Assembly (NCBI GenBank): GCA_947494975.1
Contig: CANLXA010000002.1
Span: forward strand, 124,001 to 188,000
Source: an uncultured Roseicyclus sp.
GTDB lineage: Bacteria > Pseudomonadota > Alphaproteobacteria > Rhodobacterales > Rhodobacteraceae
Length of the DNA: 64,000 nucleotides
Direction: 5' to 3'
In this document: piece by piece, positions 9,798-19,676 of the stretch
How positions within the stretch are numbered: the stretch's first letter is position 1
Layout: the number at the start of each line of letters is the position of its first letter
Position numbers and translations under genes: made by a program
The notes under the pieces: generated by a model
What the model saw: the letters and a program-made list of their open reading frames with translations, nothing else
What the model was told of the DNA's origin: nothing
Databases searched by the model: none

Positions 9798-10648
9798 CTT
9801 TTCTCATTCTCGGAGCCACGGGCCTGCAAGGCGGCGCTGTTGCCCGCGAAATGCTCAACCGTGGGCAATCCGTCCGCATCCTGACGCGCCGCGCAAAATC
9901 GTACAGGGCGGAGGCGCTTGCCAGGACGGGCGCAGAGGTGGTCGAAGGCGATTTGTCCAGGCCGGACACGCTGCCTGCCGCATTCAAGGGCGTTACCGGC
10001 GTTTTCTCCGTTCAGGATTTCTACGCGCCCGGCGTGGGTCTGGTGGGCGAACTGGAACAGGGCCGCGCCGTGCTTGCTGCAGCAAAGGCCGCCGGGGTTC
10101 GCCACATTGCGCAGTCGACCATGGGCGACGGCCATGCGCCCGGCGGGCCAGAACATTTCGTATCGAAGGCACTGTTGGAACGCGAGATCAAACGCAGCGG
10201 CATCGATTGGACGCTTCTGGGCACTGTCTGGTTTATGGACAACTTGCTGAATCCCGATATGAAACCCGCGCTGATGTTCCCAGTGCTCGCCGGTTCGCTT
10301 GATCGAGATACGAAATTTCAGATGCTGGCGATCGAGGACCTCGGATGGATGGCCGCCGAGGCGCTGACCGATCCAGACACCTGGAAGGGGCGAAAGATCA
10401 ACATGGCGGGCGATGTCATGACGGTTGCACAGATGAAGGACACCTACCGCGCGGTCACGGGCAAGCGACCCAAAAGCTGGCGCATTCCGCGCGCCTTGTT
10501 CCGACGGCTGGTGCCGGAATTTGCTGAACAGCTTGATTGGCACAACCGGGTGAATTTTGCATTCGGGAGCGAAGAATTGCGAAAAGCTAAACCGGATGCG
10601 TTGGGGTTGGCGGAGTTTTTCGAACAGCATTCAATCGAAGCCATGTAG
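9794..10648 (+). CDS. NmrA/HSCARG-like NAD(P)-binding protein
   Basis: TFLILGATGLQGGAVAREML Rossmann motif; TTG start overlapping previous TGA stop (TTGA). Confidence 0.85.
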   Translation: MTFLILGATGLQGGAVAREMLNRGQSVRILTRRAKSYRAEALARTGAEVVEGDLSRPDTLPAAFKGVTGVFSVQDFYAPGVGLVGELEQGRAVLAAAKAAGVRHIAQSTMGDGHAPGGPEHFVSKALLEREIKRSGIDWTLLGTVWFMDNLLNPDMKPALMFPVLAGSLDRDTKFQMLAIEDLGWMAAEALTDPDTWKGRKINMAGDVMTVAQMKDTYRAVTGKRPKSWRIPRALFRRLVPEFAEQLDWHNRVNFAFGSEELRKAKPDALGLAEFFEQHSIEAM

Positions 10649-10971
10649 GCGCAGGAAACAGCAGACCTTCAGATCACATAGACAAATGCCAGCTTTCGTC
10701 CGCAGTTGCCGTCATTCATCTAAGCCAGATGCTGCACCGACTATGAACGTCCGCTTCGGGGAAGCTGCATCGCAGCGACGCTGATGGGTGCTGACCGCAG
10801 CTTTGGGCCGTCGATAATTGTCAAAGGACGTTGTGCGTACTTTAAGCGACCCACCGTTTGGCATGTGCGCTGAAAGACGGCTGCAATGAACCACGCACGG
10901 AAAACTTCGATGGACGGCGCCGCAGGACAAACTGCGCGCCGCCTTTGGCAGTCGGGTTGAAGGCAAGACCG

Positions 10972-11361
10972 CTAACTCTCGTTGAGCAGATCGGTGCCGT
11001 AGGAATTATCGACCGTGCAGAGCCACCCGTGAGCCGTGTCCCGGGCGAAAACGTAGGTTGCGCGGCGGACAATCGGCTCTTTTGCCTCTCCGATGTGAAG
11101 GAGCGTTTCCATGATCACGAGGGCGGTGTCGCCGCCTTCGATCACCTGCGCTTTGCCTTGCGTGACAGACAGGGTGTTCCCGAAATGCCTGGCGATTGCC
11201 TCGAACGCGGTTCTGATCTGAGCCTTGCCTTTTGCGACCTGTCCGGGTTGTACGACCAGGGCGGCGTCTTCGGCATAGAACTCCATAAGGGCGTCAAAAT
11301 CCTCGGTCCCGATCGCTATATCGGCCTGTTTGATCAGTGTGAGAATCTCGTGTTCAAGCAT
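10972..11361 (-). CDS. SnoaL/NTF2-like (DUF4440-type) protein
   Basis: MLEHEILTLIKQADIAIGTEDFDALMEFYAEDAALVVQPG. Confidence 0.8.
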   Translation of the reverse strand: MLEHEILTLIKQADIAIGTEDFDALMEFYAEDAALVVQPGQVAKGKAQIRTAFEAIARHFGNTLSVTQGKAQVIEGGDTALVIMETLLHIGEAKEPIVRRATYVFARDTAHGWLCTVDNSYGTDLLNES

Positions 11362-11863
11362 TTGGAGTTCCTTTCTCAAGACGCGGGGCCAAGCCGAGGC
11401 TGAAGTGCTGCTTCGTTCCATGATTGCGAACGACGAAGAACCAGGTCCACCAGATCAGAAGTGCCTGCAGCGGTGCGCGGATCAGAAGATAAACTGGCCC
11501 CAGAACATGCCCGCCCATGCCGGTGTGATTTAACGCGGCATAAACATTGACCGGGAAGAAAGCGACCAGCACGCCGATGGCAAGCAGCCCAACCGTGCGT
11601 CGGCTGGCGGGATATGCGAGGCCGACGGCAATGGCGAGTTCCAGTAGGCCCGTTGCGAAGACGAGCAGCGTGGCAAAGGGAACAAGTGGTGGAAGCATTT
11701 TTGTCATCGCTTCGGTCTCGACAAAGTGGCCAATACCGAAGAATCCAAAGGCGAGTGCGATGCCCATTGTGCCGCCGAGGCGCGTTCTGCCAGTCCCGCC
11801 TCTGGCCCTTGCGACAAATAGCGGGGCGAGTAGCAGGCAGAGGATGATGAGTGGCGTTGTCAT
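11354..11863 (-). CDS. DoxX-like integral membrane protein
   Basis: 4 predicted TM; ATGLLELAIAVGLAYPASRRTVG. Confidence 0.7.
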   Translation of the reverse strand: MTTPLIILCLLLAPLFVARARGGTGRTRLGGTMGIALAFGFFGIGHFVETEAMTKMLPPLVPFATLLVFATGLLELAIAVGLAYPASRRTVGLLAIGVLVAFFPVNVYAALNHTGMGGHVLGPVYLLIRAPLQALLIWWTWFFVVRNHGTKQHFSLGLAPRLEKGTPNA

Positions 11864-11884
11864 GATATCAGGTCCTTACACGCC

Positions 11885-12865
11885 TTACACGACGACGACA
11901 TTGCCGCGCTTGCGACCGGTTTCGACATAAGCGTGCGCTTCGACCAGATCGGAGAGCGGATAGGTGCGATCCATGACAGGCGAGAACTTGTTTTCGGCCA
12001 TGAGCGCCAGAACTTCTGACAGTTCTTCGCGATGCATCTCGGGTTTCAACATGCCCGCTGCGGCGAACCTGGCTTTTCTGCCTCCAATTACCCCGGTCAG
12101 GATCATGTCGCGCAACAGCGCCAGACCAAGGACCGGACACACATAACGCCCGTTCTCGGCAAGCGCGGGTTTCGCCGCGCCGAAGGACGCCACTCCAAGA
12201 GTGTCGAAAACAACGTCATAAGCGGCCCCGCGCTTTAGAGGATCTTCGGCGTTGTAGTCCACGACGTGGTCCACTCCGAGAGAGCGGAGCATCTCCGTGT
12301 TGCGCGCGCTCGCGCTGGCGGTCACCTTTGCACCGAGAGCCTTGGCGAATTGAACCGCCGCCGTCCCGAGGCTCCCGGACCCACCAAGGATCAGCACGTT
12401 TTCACCCGGCTGAACTTGCGCCACACGGGTCAGGAAGTGCCAGGATGTCATTGCGCCATCAAAGAGCGTAGCGGCTTCTTCGTAGGAAACAGTGGTAGGT
12501 TTGGTCAGAAGGCTGCCATCTTCGTCGACGCTGATATGCGTCGCGTTGGCACCAAACTGAAGGCCGGCTTCGCCAAAGACGGCGTCACCAATACGAAACT
12601 TCGTCACTTTGTCTCCGACGGCGACGACATCGCCCGAAAAGCAAGTCCCGGCCAACCCGGCGCGAGGGCGCTTCAGTCCAAGAAAAAGTCGGACGAACTT
12701 CGGTTGCCCGGCCCGCATCATACCGTCCGCACGGGACACCGCAGAGGCCCGCACGCGGACCAGAACCTGTGCTGCGGAGGGCGTCGGCACCGGCCGCGTG
12801 ACCGGAGTAAGGACGTCCGGTCCACCGTAGCGGCTGACGTCCCAGGCGTTGAGTGTTGTGTCCAT
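11885..12865 (-). CDS. Zn-less MDR/quinone oxidoreductase-type NAD(P)-dependent alcohol dehydrogenase
   Basis: VLVRVRASAVSRADGMMRAGQPKF, ENVLILGGSGSLGTAAVQFAKALGAKVTA. Confidence 0.9.
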   Translation of the reverse strand: MDTTLNAWDVSRYGGPDVLTPVTRPVPTPSAAQVLVRVRASAVSRADGMMRAGQPKFVRLFLGLKRPRAGLAGTCFSGDVVAVGDKVTKFRIGDAVFGEAGLQFGANATHISVDEDGSLLTKPTTVSYEEAATLFDGAMTSWHFLTRVAQVQPGENVLILGGSGSLGTAAVQFAKALGAKVTASASARNTEMLRSLGVDHVVDYNAEDPLKRGAAYDVVFDTLGVASFGAAKPALAENGRYVCPVLGLALLRDMILTGVIGGRKARFAAAGMLKPEMHREELSEVLALMAENKFSPVMDRTYPLSDLVEAHAYVETGRKRGNVVVV

Positions 12866-12869
12866 GACG

Positions 12870-12897
12870 ATCTCCTTCGTTGTACGAAGAAGGAGAT
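12870..12897 (-). promoter_or_regulatory. Inverted repeat that would sequester the Shine-Dalgarno of the alcohol dehydrogenase mRNA
   Basis: mRNA sense: ATCTCCTTC-TTCGTACAAC-GAAGGAGAT-CGTC-ATG. Confidence 0.6.
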
Positions 12898-12963
12898 ACA
12901 GGATAGGTTTCGATCCAATAATTGTCTATTGTAAACCAGATTGGTTCAAAAACGTTACGCTAG

Positions 12964-13845
12964 ATGGATTGGAAATCTCTCCCCGCGTTTCTCGCAGTTG
13001 CGCGATCTGGCTCGCTACGCGCTGGCGCAGAGCAAGTGGATGGCACCCATGCCACCGTGCGCCGCCAGATCGAAGGTCTGGAAGCGCAATTGGGTACAAC
13101 GCTTTTCCGCAGAAATGCCGGCGGTCTGAAATTGACGGCGTCGGGGCGGCGCCTGCTCCCTCAAGCTATCGAGGCGGAAGCTGCGCTCCTCAAAGGCTTC
13201 AACGCTGTGAAAGGACTGGATCGCGAGGCGTCGGGACAGATCCGATTGTCCGCCGATCCCCTGACGGCGCACTATCTGCTCGCGCCGGTTCTGGCGGACT
13301 TTGCCGCGCTTTACCCGGAAATCGAAATTGAGCTGAAGCTTTCCTACCTGCTGGATTCGATCGAGAAGGATGAGACGGACATTTCCATTCGTCATGTCCT
13401 CGAAGTTGAAGAAGATGCCGTTGGGCGGAAGCTTTTTCCACTGTCGCTGGGGGTGTTCGCGTCACGCAGTTATATCGATGCACAACTGCCGAATGCCGGG
13501 ACGAAAGGTAAGGGGCTGACCTGGATTGGCTACGGAGAGGTTCCCGAGTTGCAAACCATGATCGCTTCCTCCCCATTCTCGAAGGCACGCATTCGACACA
13601 TTGTCACTGACCCGCAAATGCATCTGCATCTGGCCCGGGCCGGAGCCGGAATGACATTCTTGTCCAATTGGGTTCCGACCGTGTTTCCCGAGTTGCAGCG
13701 CGTGCCCGGAACCGAGTTGGATCAGCGCCGCTCAACCTGGATCTTGCTGCACGGCGGCCTGCGTCGGATCCGGCGCGCACGGCTTTTGGTGGACTATCTG
13801 AGTGCAGCTCTACTGGAGCGACGGGCGGAATTCATTGGTCGGTGA
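12964..13845 (+). CDS. LysR family transcriptional regulator
   Basis: MDWKSLPAFLAVARSGSLRAGAEQVDGTHATVRRQIEGLEAQLGTTLFRR HTH. Confidence 0.92.
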   Translation: MDWKSLPAFLAVARSGSLRAGAEQVDGTHATVRRQIEGLEAQLGTTLFRRNAGGLKLTASGRRLLPQAIEAEAALLKGFNAVKGLDREASGQIRLSADPLTAHYLLAPVLADFAALYPEIEIELKLSYLLDSIEKDETDISIRHVLEVEEDAVGRKLFPLSLGVFASRSYIDAQLPNAGTKGKGLTWIGYGEVPELQTMIASSPFSKARIRHIVTDPQMHLHLARAGAGMTFLSNWVPTVFPELQRVPGTELDQRRSTWILLHGGLRRIRRARLLVDYLSAALLERRAEFIGR

Positions 13846-13853
13846 GGCGGATG

Positions 13854-14225
13854 TTACCAAACAATGGCAATCGCCAAGACCAGCATGGCCGTCATGAATG
13901 GTCCCCATAGTTTGCGCTCCGCAGGGGATGGCGTGATCCAATTCAGTACCGTCGAAGCGAAGACGACGGCGACTGCCGCCCAGGCTGTCCAGCGCGGCCA
14001 ATTCGGCCAGTTTCCGTTGGCGGATAGGATAGCCATGCCGACTGCCGCCAAGATCGCAATCGATAGCGCTGCGATGATCCGCCCGCGCAACGGCAGAGGT
14101 CCTTCGACCTGGCCGCCTTGTGTCACGCGTCCCCAATGGGCTCCAAGGACAAGAGCGACCTGAAATCCAATCACCGCAGTTATACCCAAGCAGAACAGAT
14201 AAGACATAGCGATCATGTTGGCCAT
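13854..14225 (-). CDS. Small integral membrane protein, hypothetical
   Basis: 123 aa, 4 hydrophobic segments. Confidence 0.65.
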   Translation of the reverse strand: MANMIAMSYLFCLGITAVIGFQVALVLGAHWGRVTQGGQVEGPLPLRGRIIAALSIAILAAVGMAILSANGNWPNWPRWTAWAAVAVVFASTVLNWITPSPAERKLWGPFMTAMLVLAIAIVW

Positions 14226-14240
14226 TGGTATGCAGGTATC

Positions 14241-14906
14241 TCAGGCCGCGCGAAATTTCGGGGTTTCGGTACACGCAATCAGCCTTTCCACGATTTCGCG
14301 CTCGCTCAAGCCTTTTTCTGCGCGTTGCAAGACCAACTCTGCATGCCGCACGCCATCTTCGTCATATCCAAAGAGCACGGACTGGGCTCTGATGTCGGTG
14401 GGGCCGGACAACCATCCGCCGCGGCTGAGCGGATCGATGTAAAGCATCGATTTGGAGTAGTGTTCGTCGCCGCTGGCAATATCTGTACGGGCGAACGTGA
14501 TCTCGTCGACACCTTGATGTTCGAATACCTGGCTGATGCTGCGAAAATATGAATCCATCTTGCCGCTTGCATCGACTCCGTATCCCGTGATGGACAGCGA
14601 GGAGACGTCCTGCGCGATGCGCCAGATGCCGTAGTTAAGCGTCCCGTTGGCCTTATAACAATAGGTCCATACGCCTTTGAGGAACCGGTTGCGGTGATAA
14701 AGCGCGAGAAGCGCATCAGAGCGGCGGATCAGCCAATAGACGAGCAGGATAAACAGTCGGAACAGGCCTACGCTGGTGAAGAAAGTGATGAACCAGCGAA
14801 CCAGAGGGCGGAGGTCTTCTATCTCGGCGAGCCGGTTGCTGAGCGCCATGATGTAGAGGACGGTCACCAGCAGGATCGCGATATTCACTTTCTCGAGAAT
14901 ATTCAT
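14241..14906 (-). CDS. 2TM plus beta-rich cytoplasmic domain protein, Cap15-like architecture
   Basis: Two N-terminal TM segments then beta-rich LKGVWTYCYKANGTLNYGIWRIAQDVSSLSITGYGVD...GWLSGPTDIRAQSVLFGYDEDG. Confidence 0.6.
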   Translation of the reverse strand: MNILEKVNIAILLVTVLYIMALSNRLAEIEDLRPLVRWFITFFTSVGLFRLFILLVYWLIRRSDALLALYHRNRFLKGVWTYCYKANGTLNYGIWRIAQDVSSLSITGYGVDASGKMDSYFRSISQVFEHQGVDEITFARTDIASGDEHYSKSMLYIDPLSRGGWLSGPTDIRAQSVLFGYDEDGVRHAELVLQRAEKGLSEREIVERLIACTETPKFRAA

Positions 14907-14969
14907 GGCTTTGGTGCTCTCTTGTGAGGGGCGGAGGGCGGCACATCTTTTGCGCCGCCCAGGCAGGCG

Positions 14970-15479
14970 TCAGACCTGCTGCGCGTTGTTTTGGGTGATC
15001 CAAAGCAGCCCAAAAAGCAGGAGCGCGGCTGATAGGGTGCAAGCGATCGTCCGGACCGAGTTCCAGAACGTCCAACGGGGGACGTAGGTGTCCAGCCAGT
15101 AGGCGCGGGTGTTGTCAGAGGCCATTTCCATCCCTGCAAGCGCTTCGTTCATCGGAACGTTGAAGAAGACCGTCACGCCGAAACAGCCGATCAGATAGAT
15201 CAGACCGGCCAGCATGATCAGGGTTCCCGCCGGACCGCTAAGGCCGAACGCGCCGTAGGCCACAACCAGCAACGAGACAGCGGCCATGCCGAGAAAGAGC
15301 GTCATGAACACCCAGCGGAAGACCTCGCGGTTGATGACTTGCATGGCCTCGACGCCGCCGTGACCGCCCGTATTGGCGAGCGAGCGCATGATGAAGTCCG
15401 AAAAGGCGAGGAAGACCCCGCCGACAAAGGCGTAGGACAGGATGGTGAGTTGAAGGATAATGAACATGATTGGGGACAT
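14970..15479 (-). CDS. DUF1772 (anthrone oxygenase-like) membrane protein
   Basis: MSPIMFIILQLTILSYAFVGGVFLAFSDFIMRSL...EAMQVINREVF. Confidence 0.85.
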   Translation of the reverse strand: MSPIMFIILQLTILSYAFVGGVFLAFSDFIMRSLANTGGHGGVEAMQVINREVFRWVFMTLFLGMAAVSLLVVAYGAFGLSGPAGTLIMLAGLIYLIGCFGVTVFFNVPMNEALAGMEMASDNTRAYWLDTYVPRWTFWNSVRTIACTLSAALLLFGLLWITQNNAQQV

Positions 15480-15535
15480 CGGATTGCTCCTTTGAAAGAG
15501 CCGGAGCACTTGGCTCCGGCTGTAGTTGTGAGGGG

Positions 15536-16366
15536 TCAGGCAGCCGTGTTCCACGCATCACTGGCCATTGCGGTTTGGGCGAATTCGGCGAAGTCGCGCG
15601 GTTTGCGCCCCAAGGCGCGTTCCACCCCGTCGGTTATATGCGCGTTGCGGCCATCCAGCGTCTCGCGGGCAATCGAGGTGAAGACATCGGCAACGAAGTC
15701 TCCGCCCGAGGCTGCGACATTGGCGTGGAAATCCTCAAACGTGATCGGGATGTGCTGGATGGGGCGGCCAAGCGTCGTCGACAGTACCTCAGCCATCTCG
15801 GCGAAGGTCATCAGGCGCGGTCCGGTGACCTCGTAGCGCTCGCCCAGGTGACCTTCTTCGGTCAGCGCGGCGACGACCACATCGGCGATGTCGTCGATGT
15901 CGATGATCGGCTCGGCGATGTCGCCACCTGGCATCGGCAGCACACCGCCAAGGATCGGGTCACGCAGATAGCCCTCGCTGAAATTCTGCGCAAACCAGGC
16001 CGAGCGAACGATGGTGAACCCAATGCCTGAATTGCGGACGACCTCTTCGCCCTTACCGGCAAAATGCTCGCCCCGTCCGGAGAGAAGCACGATGTGCTTG
16101 AGCCCGCTGGCGGCCGCGACCTTGGTGAAACGTTCCAGTTTTTCCACCGCGCCGGGGAAGGCAAGGTCGGGGAAATAGGTGACATAGGCTTTCGAGACGC
16201 CGCTCAGGACAGGCGCCCATGTGGCAGGGTTTTCCCAATCGAACGGGGTCTCGGAAGTGCGCGATCCGCAGCGGACGGGCAGGCCCTTCGCCTCCAGTTT
16301 TGCGGCAACGCGCGCACCGGTTTTACCGGTGACACCGACGACGAGAATGGGTTGGGTATCGGTCAT
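15536..16366 (-). CDS. NmrA family NAD(P)-binding protein
   Basis: MTDTQPILVVGVTGKTGARVAAKLEAKGLPVR. Confidence 0.88.
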   Translation of the reverse strand: MTDTQPILVVGVTGKTGARVAAKLEAKGLPVRCGSRTSETPFDWENPATWAPVLSGVSKAYVTYFPDLAFPGAVEKLERFTKVAAASGLKHIVLLSGRGEHFAGKGEEVVRNSGIGFTIVRSAWFAQNFSEGYLRDPILGGVLPMPGGDIAEPIIDIDDIADVVVAALTEEGHLGERYEVTGPRLMTFAEMAEVLSTTLGRPIQHIPITFEDFHANVAASGGDFVADVFTSIARETLDGRNAHITDGVERALGRKPRDFAEFAQTAMASDAWNTAA

Positions 16367-16541
16367 TTTTCTATCTCCTGTTGCTGGTATTCGGTGCAAC
16401 TGGGATAGACCGTGACTCAGATGAGGATATTGACCGCTGCTGCCATGGTTTTGACCGGCTGAGCCAAAGCGCACTATCACTGGAGCATTTGCAAACTATA
16501 CTCCTCGGCGCGAATTCGTCAGGAAAGGGCGAGAAGATTAC

Positions 16542-17540
16542 GTGGCATATGTGACGTCCCTGTTTGCGCGAAAGATGGTGGCCGCCGCTGGAATGGGCAT
16601 TGATCCGAAGGCGACACTGGCCCTTGCAGGGATCGATCATGACGCACCATGGGATCCGAAGGTCATGATCACCGCCGCCGCCTATTATGAGATGCTGGAG
16701 GCGATGGCCAAGCAGGTCGACGTCACCGAGTTGCCCGTACATGTGGGCGCGTCCATGCGATGTGATGAATACGGGGCACTTGGGCTGGCCTGGAAGGCGG
16801 CGCCGACCCTTGGGGGATCTTGTCGACGGATCGTGCGGTATGCGCGGTTGTGGACCGGTGTGGTAGCCTACGAGTTGCGGACACATCCACGCGGGACGCT
16901 TTTCATTTTGCATCGCGAGGGCGAGAGACGGCTTGGGCTCCGATTGTCAAACGAGGCCACCCTGGCAAGCGCAGTTGCTCTTGGCCGTCAGGTGTGCCCC
17001 GTGCCCTTCGCCCCGCTTGAGGTGTTTGCCCAACACCCGGCTCCGCGGTCTACTGCTTTTCATGAAGAGTGGTTCGGTTGCCCAGTCACGTTCAACGCTG
17101 AACTTGACGCGGTGCTGATCTCTGACGAGGCGATGGAGCGGCCCAACATTCTTGGAGACAAAGGCATCTCGCAATACCTCGCCGCACATCTTGATGCGGA
17201 GTTGGCCAGCATCAACGCGCCCCCGCCCATCGTTCGCGCGGCAAAGGACGCCATTGCCCAGTCGCTCAGCGAAGGTGCACCGCGGGTGGCGGACATTGCC
17301 AAGGGTCTGGGGTTGAGCGCGCGGTCGTTTCATCGCCGCCTGTCCGAGCACGGCATGAACTTTCAGGTGCTGACCGAAGAGACCCGCCGCGAATTGGCGG
17401 AAGGTTTGCTCAAGGACGACCGGCACTCCCTCGCCGAAGTCGCCTTCTTGACCGGTTTCTCGGAGCAAAGTTCGTTCACGCGAGCCTTTAAGCGATGGCT
17501 TGGGACCACACCGGCAAGTTATCGAAAGTCGCAGACGTAG
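16542..17540 (+). CDS. AraC family transcriptional regulator (Arabinose_bd + HTH_18)
   Basis: VADIAKGLGLSARSFHRRLSEHGMNFQVL...LAEVAFLTGFSEQSSFTRAFKRWLGTTPASYRK. Confidence 0.92.
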   Translation: MAYVTSLFARKMVAAAGMGIDPKATLALAGIDHDAPWDPKVMITAAAYYEMLEAMAKQVDVTELPVHVGASMRCDEYGALGLAWKAAPTLGGSCRRIVRYARLWTGVVAYELRTHPRGTLFILHREGERRLGLRLSNEATLASAVALGRQVCPVPFAPLEVFAQHPAPRSTAFHEEWFGCPVTFNAELDAVLISDEAMERPNILGDKGISQYLAAHLDAELASINAPPPIVRAAKDAIAQSLSEGAPRVADIAKGLGLSARSFHRRLSEHGMNFQVLTEETRRELAEGLLKDDRHSLAEVAFLTGFSEQSSFTRAFKRWLGTTPASYRKSQT

Positions 17541-17810
17541 TCAGGAACTTGAGACGAAATCGCTGTTCCGCTCACGCGGCGAACGTCCGCAATGCGGGAT
17601 GCACCTGCAGCATTCGATCACCGTCGCCAAAGGCCGCCCAGGGCCGACCTTGATCGGGCTCGGCAGTTGATTTGAGCTAACGCTGCGTCGCATTCGGCTA
17701 CTGCTGAGAGCCCAAGGCTCATCGAATTGCCGCGCGATAGTGAAAGTCCGGATTGCTGAAGGATCAGCGAGGTAGTTCTCCGTCAAGCTCCTCTACAGAT
17801 GATCACTTTG

Positions 17811-18725
17811 TTACCTCCCAGAGAGAAAATCGCGAATTGCATTCGCGACCCGCACAGGGGCCTCAATCTGTGGCGAATGACCTGCCTCGGGAAGAAGAAC
17901 CAGCTCGGCGTCGGGGATGCGGTCAGCATAGGCTTCGGCGACACCCATCGGGACAACCATATCCTCGGCGCCCCAAAGCACCAGTGTGGGCACCGCCAGG
18001 GTTTCGATCCGGTCGGACAGGTCGTGTTCAGCCCCGCCACGAACACTCTGGGCAAGCCCGTTGATGAACTCCATCCGATGGTTCGTTGTATCGATCAAAT
18101 AGTTCTTCACCGGACCGGGAACGGACGGAGGATTGTAGAGCACGCGCTGCATGAGGGCATCGAACGCGTCATGTGTGGTGATCGGCGCACCGAAACCGCC
18201 GTAGACCACGGTGTCGTCAACCACGAGCCCGGGTGCGTTGACCAGGATCAACCGGTCCACCTGATCCGGGTGCGCGAGCGTGAACGCTGCCGAGATATGG
18301 CCCCCCATGGAGTTTCCCGCGAGGAAGAAGGTATCAAGATCAAGCGCAGCCACAAAGCTTTCGACGAACGCACGTTGCCCGGCGATGCTGTAATCAAGGT
18401 CAGGGTCCGGCACATTGTCGCCGTGGCCCTGAAGGTCCGGCAGGATCACGCGATAGTCGCCTGTCAGTTCGCCCGCCGTGCCGACAAAGGAATGCCGGTC
18501 ATCGGCCATCCCATGCAACATCAGCAACGTCGGACCGTCACCACCCTCGAAGTAGTTTACGTCGTAGCCATCAATGGTGACCGTTCTTGCGGTCAGGCCC
18601 GCCCAGCTGGCAGCTTGGGATTGCGTCAGGGCTACAATCGTCCCCGGTGCGAAGAAGAAGACCCCGACGGCGGCGATCACCAGGATGGCAACGGCTCCGC
18701 CAAGCCATTTAAGCAAGCGCTTCAT
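17811..18725 (-). CDS. Alpha/beta fold hydrolase with N-terminal membrane anchor
   Basis: LMLHGMADDRHSF, LAGNSMGGHISAAF nucleophile elbow. Confidence 0.9.
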   Translation of the reverse strand: MKRLLKWLGGAVAILVIAAVGVFFFAPGTIVALTQSQAASWAGLTARTVTIDGYDVNYFEGGDGPTLLMLHGMADDRHSFVGTAGELTGDYRVILPDLQGHGDNVPDPDLDYSIAGQRAFVESFVAALDLDTFFLAGNSMGGHISAAFTLAHPDQVDRLILVNAPGLVVDDTVVYGGFGAPITTHDAFDALMQRVLYNPPSVPGPVKNYLIDTTNHRMEFINGLAQSVRGGAEHDLSDRIETLAVPTLVLWGAEDMVVPMGVAEAYADRIPDAELVLLPEAGHSPQIEAPVRVANAIRDFLSGR

Positions 18726-18747
18726 GTAGGTTGTTCCAGTCTTGAGT

Positions 18748-19659
18748 TCAGTTGCCCCGAGGTCGGAAGTCTTCGAGAACTTCGACATCGATGGTTTGAA
18801 TGCGTGCAAAGCGCTCGGTCGGATCGTTCATCACGGTCCAATTGTGCCGGGTCTTTGCAACCATGACCGAGTCATCGGGAAGGATGCCGGACCAGTCGAA
18901 ATCCACCGTCACCGCATACGTGTTTTCGCCCGTTTCCTCTGCCGAGAAATTGCTGATCGCATGGGTGCTGGCCGCAACCTGAGAACCGGGACCGGCAAGC
19001 CACGCCTCAAACCCTTCGAAGTCAGTGATGACACCGCTTGAAAAGTTCAACGACATGTCATCGGCCAGAATTTCGCGCACGGGCTCCGCGTTGCGCGACG
19101 GGTCTTCGATCAGCGCCAGCCAGTAATGCACCAAGCTGCGCATCCGGTTCTCGGCATAGGCATCGACAAACTCACCGGCCTCCGGCTCGCCGTTCTGTTC
19201 GATCAGCACATTCGACAACAGCGGAAGCCCCGCCTCGCCGGGGGCGAACTCAACGGTGTAGGTCAGATCGGCTTGCCGCACCGCGTTGTCGGGCAACATG
19301 CCCTGGTTCTGATAGGTGATCTGGGCCGTCAGGGTCATGGCCCCATCTGCGCCATGGGTAATCTCCGTCGATCGGACATGATGCGCATTGTCCCATGTGT
19401 CGGGAAGCTGTGTCACCCGCTCGGCATATTCTGCGTGGCCATTGGCCGTCCCTAGGCCGGATGTGACGGTCACATCCTCGGTGAGGATATCGAGTGCGTT
19501 TTCAACACCGCCTTCTGGACGCTCGTAAAACTGATACCAACGATAATATTGTGCATGAGCAGCATGTTCCTGGAATCCCTGCCGGATTTCATCACGTGTC
19601 ATTTGTGTGACCCCTTGCGTGGCAGTGACGGCAAAGACCAGGATAGTTGAACGGCGCAT
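18748..19659 (-). CDS. SnoaL/NTF2-like protein, likely tandem domains
   Basis: TRDEIRQGFQEHAAHAQYYRWYQFYERPEGGVENALDILTEDVTVTSGLG. Confidence 0.7.
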   Translation of the reverse strand: MRRSTILVFAVTATQGVTQMTRDEIRQGFQEHAAHAQYYRWYQFYERPEGGVENALDILTEDVTVTSGLGTANGHAEYAERVTQLPDTWDNAHHVRSTEITHGADGAMTLTAQITYQNQGMLPDNAVRQADLTYTVEFAPGEAGLPLLSNVLIEQNGEPEAGEFVDAYAENRMRSLVHYWLALIEDPSRNAEPVREILADDMSLNFSSGVITDFEGFEAWLAGPGSQVAASTHAISNFSAEETGENTYAVTVDFDWSGILPDDSVMVAKTRHNWTVMNDPTERFARIQTIDVEVLEDFRPRGN

Positions 19660-19676
19660 ACAAGGCCTCTGACCCT

